A DNA stretch of 18,184 nucleotides from the NCBI GenBank assembly GCA_002383325.1, contig DFYJ01000003.1:25144-43327 (forward strand). The letters are read 5' to 3'. The stretch comes from Candidatus Aminicenantes bacterium UBA4085 (GTDB lineage Bacteria > Acidobacteriota > Aminicenantia > Aminicenantales > UBA4085). Positions within the stretch are counted from its first letter, which is position 1. Each line of letters begins with the position of its first letter. The notes below the pieces were generated by a model that made no database searches, was not told where the DNA came from, and saw only the letters and a program-made list of their open reading frames with translations. Positions 15,321 to 18,184 of this stretch are shown piece after piece. Position numbers and translations under genes: made by a program.

Positions 15321-16460
15321 ATGAGCCGTCCTATCGACCGTCCGCCCGGCTTCCTGCCGCCCTACATCCTGGAGTGCCTGGCCCGAGCCGCCGAAGAGGC
15401 GGTGCGCGAAGCCGCTTTGAGGGCCCTGTCCATGTCGGCCGCCCTGCGGGCCTTGCGGGCGGCCCTTTCGGCCGTACCGACGATGGCCGCCCTGGCCCTA
15501 CCGGCGCGAGAGAAGGCACGGCGGGTCTACGACATGCGGGGCGAGACATTTCCCCTACCCGGCCGGCTTCTCATCCGCGAGGGGGCTTCGCCCCTGCCCC
15601 GCGACACATCAGCGCGGGAAGCCTATAGGCACATGGGGTCGACTTACGATTTCTTCAAGGACCTCTTCGGCCGCGACTCGCTCGACGGCGACGGATGCGC
15701 CCTGACAGCCAGCGTCCATTACGGCCGCGGCTACGCCAACGCCTTTTGGGACGGCGAGCAGATGGTCTTCGGCGACGGCGACGGCCGCTATTTCCGCCGC
15801 TTCACCCGGAGCCTGGATGTGGTGGCCCACGAGCTGACCCACGGCCTCATCGCCCATACGGCCAAGCTGGAGTACAGCGGCCAGCCGGGAGCCCTGAACG
15901 AGCATTTTGCCGACGTTTTCGGCGCCCTGGTCGAGCAGCGCCGCCGCGGGCAGACCGTTTCCGAAGCCGACTGGCTGGTGGGGGCCGAGATCATGGGCCC
16001 CAAGACGACGGTCAAGGCCATCCGGACGTTTAAAGCCGAGAAAGCCTACGCCGACGATCCGGTCTTCGGCAGCGATCCCCAGCCCAAGCGGATGAAGGAC
16101 TACTACGACGGCCCGGAGGACGACGGCGGCGTCCATATCAACTCGGGCATCCCCAATCACGCCTTCTACCGGGCGGCCGCATCCCTCGGCGGACGGGCCT
16201 GGGAGACGCTGGGCCCGGTCTGGTACCGGACTCTGGGACGGCTGGGGCGGCGGGCCGATTTCGCCGCCGCGGCCGAGGTCAGCATCGACTCCGCGGTTTC
16301 CCTCTACGGGCCCCGCAGCGCCCAAGCGGCCGCCGTGCGCTCCGGTTGGAAGGCGGTCGGCGTCGTTCCGGCCGGCCGCGAAGAAGGAAAGGATGAAGAT
16401 CACCATCCGTCGTTCCGGCGGTTTCGCCGGCCCCCTCAGCGCCCGCTCGCAGTCCCTTGA
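15321..16460 (+). CDS. Protealysin-like M4 zinc metalloprotease
   Basis: A 379-residue thermolysin-family protease of the protealysin type: no signal peptide and a short propeptide with the PPYIL motif (13-17). Zinc ligands are H170 and H174 in HELTH plus E194 in LNEHFAD, with E171 as catalytic base; H272 in GVHINSG is the transition-state histidine. Spacing H174 to E194 equals that of thermolysin. The conserved fold ends at about residue 348 (GWKAVGV). The last 31 residues are basic, look random and overlap the next gene by 68 nt, so they are probably run-on sequence. The start has a purine-rich AGGGGGGAA upstream. The downstream gene encodes its inhibitor family. Such proteases are linked to cell-cell competition and host invasion in other bacteria; the role here is not shown. 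Confidence 0.92.
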   Translation: MSRPIDRPPGFLPPYILECLARAAEEAVREAALRALSMSAALRALRAALSAVPTMAALALPAREKARRVYDMRGETFPLPGRLLIREGASPLPRDTSAREAYRHMGSTYDFFKDLFGRDSLDGDGCALTASVHYGRGYANAFWDGEQMVFGDGDGRYFRRFTRSLDVVAHELTHGLIAHTAKLEYSGQPGALNEHFADVFGALVEQRRRGQTVSEADWLVGAEIMGPKTTVKAIRTFKAEKAYADDPVFGSDPQPKRMKDYYDGPEDDGGVHINSGIPNHAFYRAAASLGGRAWETLGPVWYRTLGRLGRRADFAAAAEVSIDSAVSLYGPRSAQAAAVRSGWKAVGVVPAGREEGKDEDHHPSFRRFRRPPQRPLAVP

Positions 16461-16695
16461 GACTACCGACCTTCCACGGGCCCGGGCCCGCCGCATCGAG
16501 GCTTTCCTGGAATCCGTCACCGAGGCCGTCGAGACCGGGCGGGCCCAGAAGGGCCCGGGGGGGGCCGACCGCCTGAGATACGAGGTGGAGATCGAGTCGG
16601 GGGAAGAGAGCCGCCGCCTCAGCTTCGACGAGTCGGCCGTGCCGCCCGAGCTGCGACGGGAATGGGAGGAGATCCTCGACCTTCCGAAACCCTAG
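16393..16695 (+). CDS. Emfourin-type protealysin inhibitor
   Basis: A 100-residue protein matching emfourin, the cytoplasmic proteinaceous inhibitor encoded beside protealysins. The N-terminus MKITIRRSGGFAGP is the family hallmark strand. The C-terminal half has DRLRYEVEIESG, then FDESAVPPELR, as expected. Known emfourins are slow-binding inhibitors that hold the protease in check inside the cell. It starts within the 3' end of the protease frame, with GAAGGAAAGG as ribosome binding site immediately before the ATG. ATGA at the start suggests that a TGA stop of the protease once overlapped it. Convergent with gltS; 34 nt separate the stops. Confidence 0.88.
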   Translation: MKITIRRSGGFAGPLSARSQSLETTDLPRARARRIEAFLESVTEAVETGRAQKGPGGADRLRYEVEIESGEESRRLSFDESAVPPELRREWEEILDLPKP

Positions 16696-16729
16696 CGTTC
16701 ACGCCTCCGATTTCGTGGTAGAGGGCCGT

Positions 16730-17977
16730 CTACTTCACCAGGTTCAGGAAGAAGGTGATGATGATGGCGTTGGTGAAGTCGATGAAAAAGGCCCCGACCA
16801 TCGGCACGACCAGGAAAGCCCGCGGCGCCGGCCCAAACTTTTCCACCAGGCTGTTCATGTTGGCCACGGCGTTGGGCGTCGCCCCCAGCCCGAAGCCGCA
16901 GTGCCCGCCGGCCATGACCGCGGCGTCGTAATCCCGTCCCATCAGCCGGAACGTGATGAAGGCCGCGAACAGGGCGATCATGGTCACCTGGAAGACGAGG
17001 ATGACCAGCATGGGCAAGGCCAGATCGAGCAGCTCCCACAGCTTGAGGCTCATCATGGCCATGGTCAGGAAGAGGCTCAAGGCCACGGCGCCGAGGTGCT
17101 CGATATAGTCCTGGGACAGCTTCATCAGCCGGCCGAAGTCGCAGACGTTGCGGAAGACGGCCGCCACCAGCATCGCACCTATGTAGGCGGGCAGGGTGAT
17201 GCCCAGTCCCTTGAAGCCTGAGGCGACCAGGGTGCCGACCGCCATGCAGCCTAGGATGACGGTCATGTACTTGAGGATCTCGTGTGAAGACAGGGAGGAC
17301 TTGGCGGCCGCCTCCTCGCCCAGCTCGTCCATGGCCTCGGCCGGGGCGCTCTTCATCCGGCGGACCTTCCCTGCATGGGGGCGCAGACCGCGGCGGCGAA
17401 TGAGGGCCGTCCCGATTGGGCCGCCGATCAGGCCGCCCGAGACCAGGCCGAAGGTGGCCGCCGCTACCGCCAGGGTCGTCGCCCCCGGCATGCCCAGTCC
17501 CTCCATGATCGGGCCGAAGGCCAGCCCCGTGCCGTGCCCGCCGGTCATGGTCACCGAGCCGGAGATCAGGCCGAGGAAGGGGTGCACGCCCATGATCTTG
17601 GTCAGGCCGACGCCCAGGACATCCTGGAGGACGGCCAGGAGCGAGGCCAGGCCCCAGAAAAGAAGGACCTGCGGGCCGCCGACCTTGAGCAGGGACAGGC
17701 TGGCCGTCAGGCCGACCGTAGTGAAAAAGGCGATCATGAAGGGGGTTTGAAGGACGGTGTCGAACTGGAAGGCGAACAGCCCGGCCTGGCGGAGCCCCAG
17801 GGCGACGAAGGAGAACAGCAGCCCGCCCACGACGGGGGCCGGGATGTTGAGTCGGTCCAGGACCCTCCACAGTTTCTTCAGGCCGTAGCCGGCGAAGAGC
17901 AGGAGAGCCGCCAGGGCCAGGGTCGAGATCATGTCCAGGCCGAGAGTGGGGATGCCGTCGATGACTCGCAGGCTCAT
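16730..17977 (-). CDS. gltS: Sodium/glutamate symporter
   Basis: A 415-residue inner-membrane symporter importing glutamate with sodium. It is hydrophobic with two inverted halves, each carrying a reentrant-loop motif: TGGHGTGLAFG in the first and GGHCGFGLGATPNAVANMN in the second, both characteristic of GltS. A charged cytoplasmic loop (RRRGLRPHAGK to EEAAAKSS) joins the halves. Length is close to the 401 residues of E. coli GltS. The start at 17977 has no Shine-Dalgarno sequence, and the -10 element lies only 9 nt upstream, so the transcript is likely leaderless. The alternative ATG at residue 16 also lacks a ribosome binding site. It stands alone and is divergent from the gene at 18102. 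Confidence 0.92.
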   Translation of the reverse strand: MSLRVIDGIPTLGLDMISTLALAALLLFAGYGLKKLWRVLDRLNIPAPVVGGLLFSFVALGLRQAGLFAFQFDTVLQTPFMIAFFTTVGLTASLSLLKVGGPQVLLFWGLASLLAVLQDVLGVGLTKIMGVHPFLGLISGSVTMTGGHGTGLAFGPIMEGLGMPGATTLAVAAATFGLVSGGLIGGPIGTALIRRRGLRPHAGKVRRMKSAPAEAMDELGEEAAAKSSLSSHEILKYMTVILGCMAVGTLVASGFKGLGITLPAYIGAMLVAAVFRNVCDFGRLMKLSQDYIEHLGAVALSLFLTMAMMSLKLWELLDLALPMLVILVFQVTMIALFAAFITFRLMGRDYDAAVMAGGHCGFGLGATPNAVANMNSLVEKFGPAPRAFLVVPMVGAFFIDFTNAIIITFFLNLVK

Positions 17978-17986
17978 GAGAGAGGC

Positions 17987-17995
17987 ATTCTAGCA
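17987..17995 (-). promoter_or_regulatory. Extended -10 promoter of gltS
   Basis: The minus strand reads TGCTAGAAT (17995-17987), an extended -10 with five of six hexamer matches. Only 9 nt separate it from the ATG, predicting a 5' leader of 0-3 nt. No -35 is visible. Confidence 0.55.
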
Positions 17996-18035
17996 CAGCT
18001 GGGCGGGCCGGGCCACGAGGGAGGGCGGGTTTAAA

Positions 18036-18064
18036 TCGACTATTCCGCTCGGTTATGCTATATT
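18036..18064 (+). promoter_or_regulatory. Promoter of the exported protein at the right edge
   Basis: TCGACT (18036-18041), a 17-nt spacer and TGC-TATATT (18056-18064), an extended -10 with five of six hexamer matches. It predicts a start near 18071 and a 31-nt leader. Confidence 0.6.
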
Positions 18065-18101
18065 TAGCCTTTCCAGACCGGACTACCGGAGGGAGTGAGC
18101 C

Positions 18102-18184
18102 ATGAGCCATCGCCAAAGCATCGTCATCGGAGCCGTCCTGGCGGCCGCCGCCCTCCTGCCCCCGGGCCTGGCGGCGGCGTGTCA
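18102..18184 (+). CDS. N-terminus of an exported protein, truncated by the window edge
   Basis: ATG at 18102 follows GGAGGGAG (18088-18095) by six nt. The 27 visible residues start MSHRQSIVIGAVLAAAALL and end PPGLAAAC, a signal peptide with a basic start and hydrophobic core. The cysteine after LAAA could be a lipobox, making it a lipoprotein, but -3 is alanine rather than leucine, so an ordinary Sec signal is equally possible. It has its own promoter. No mature domain is in the window, so the function is unknown. Confidence 0.75.
   Translation, partial: MSHRQSIVIGAVLAAAALLPPGLAAAC

Noticed and set aside
16692..18116. 474-residue minus-strand frame overlapping gltS
   Set aside because: It is gltS in another frame, rich in P, R, G and H, and would extend over the divergent promoter at 18036-18064. 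The GltS motifs are in the 17977-16730 frame.
1..18184. CRISPR array, tRNA or rRNA genes, insertion sequences
   Set aside because: No regularly spaced direct repeats, cloverleaf sequences, rRNA segments, transposase motifs or terminal inverted repeats were seen by eye on either strand.

Overview
The window is a GC-rich bacterial chromosome segment carrying about a dozen real genes on both strands. Several products carry Sec or Tat export signals. Examples are the oxidoreductase, the amidase, the S9 peptidase, the TIM-barrel glycosidase and a methyltransferase. The gene mix is peptide and sugar catabolism, lactate and glutamate transport, and Tat-exported Gfo/Idh/MocA enzymes. Together with the GC content it suggests an uncultured heterotroph of the Acidobacteriota/Aminicenantes kind. 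That placement is inference from gene style; no rRNA or other marker is present.

Layout. 1-1383 (minus): the start of a signal-peptide protein, preceded by a Tat-exported Gfo/Idh/MocA oxidoreductase. 1542-2078 (minus): a ferritin with a complete ferroxidase centre, a near-consensus sigma70 promoter and a Fur/PerR-like dyad over its predicted transcription start. 2247-3567 (plus): a visibly more AT-rich, broken N-terminal piece of a type IIG-like restriction enzyme, apparently joined to the tail of a DUF1003-like gene and followed by a hairpin terminator. 3748-4620 (plus): a SAM-dependent methyltransferase fold with a signal peptide. 4630-8259 (minus): a three-gene operon of a DUF4230 lipoprotein, a membrane-anchored DUF4230-like protein and an exported glycoside hydrolase. 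8375-8600 (minus): a TPR remnant. 8660-11463 (plus): an S9 peptidase overlapping a GT2 glycosyltransferase by ATGA. 11756-13363 (minus): lactate permease. 13477-15213 (plus): a Tat-exported amidase. 15321-16695 (plus): a protealysin-like M4 protease followed by its emfourin-type inhibitor. 16730-17977 (minus): the sodium/glutamate symporter GltS. 18102-18184 (plus): the start of another exported protein.

How they fit together. Peptides could be trimmed by the S9 peptidase and amides cleaved by the amidase outside the cytoplasm. Glutamate and lactate would enter through GltS and LctP, and the glycosidase and oxidoreductase would act on sugars. The protealysin/emfourin pair is a self-contained protease-inhibitor module. 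I see no intact defence system, mobile element, CRISPR array or RNA gene. The most unusual items are the chimeric restriction-enzyme remnant, two reading frames that run past their expected ends in a way one base would repair, the exported methyltransferase, a probably leaderless gltS, and recurrent TGn-extended -10 promoters.
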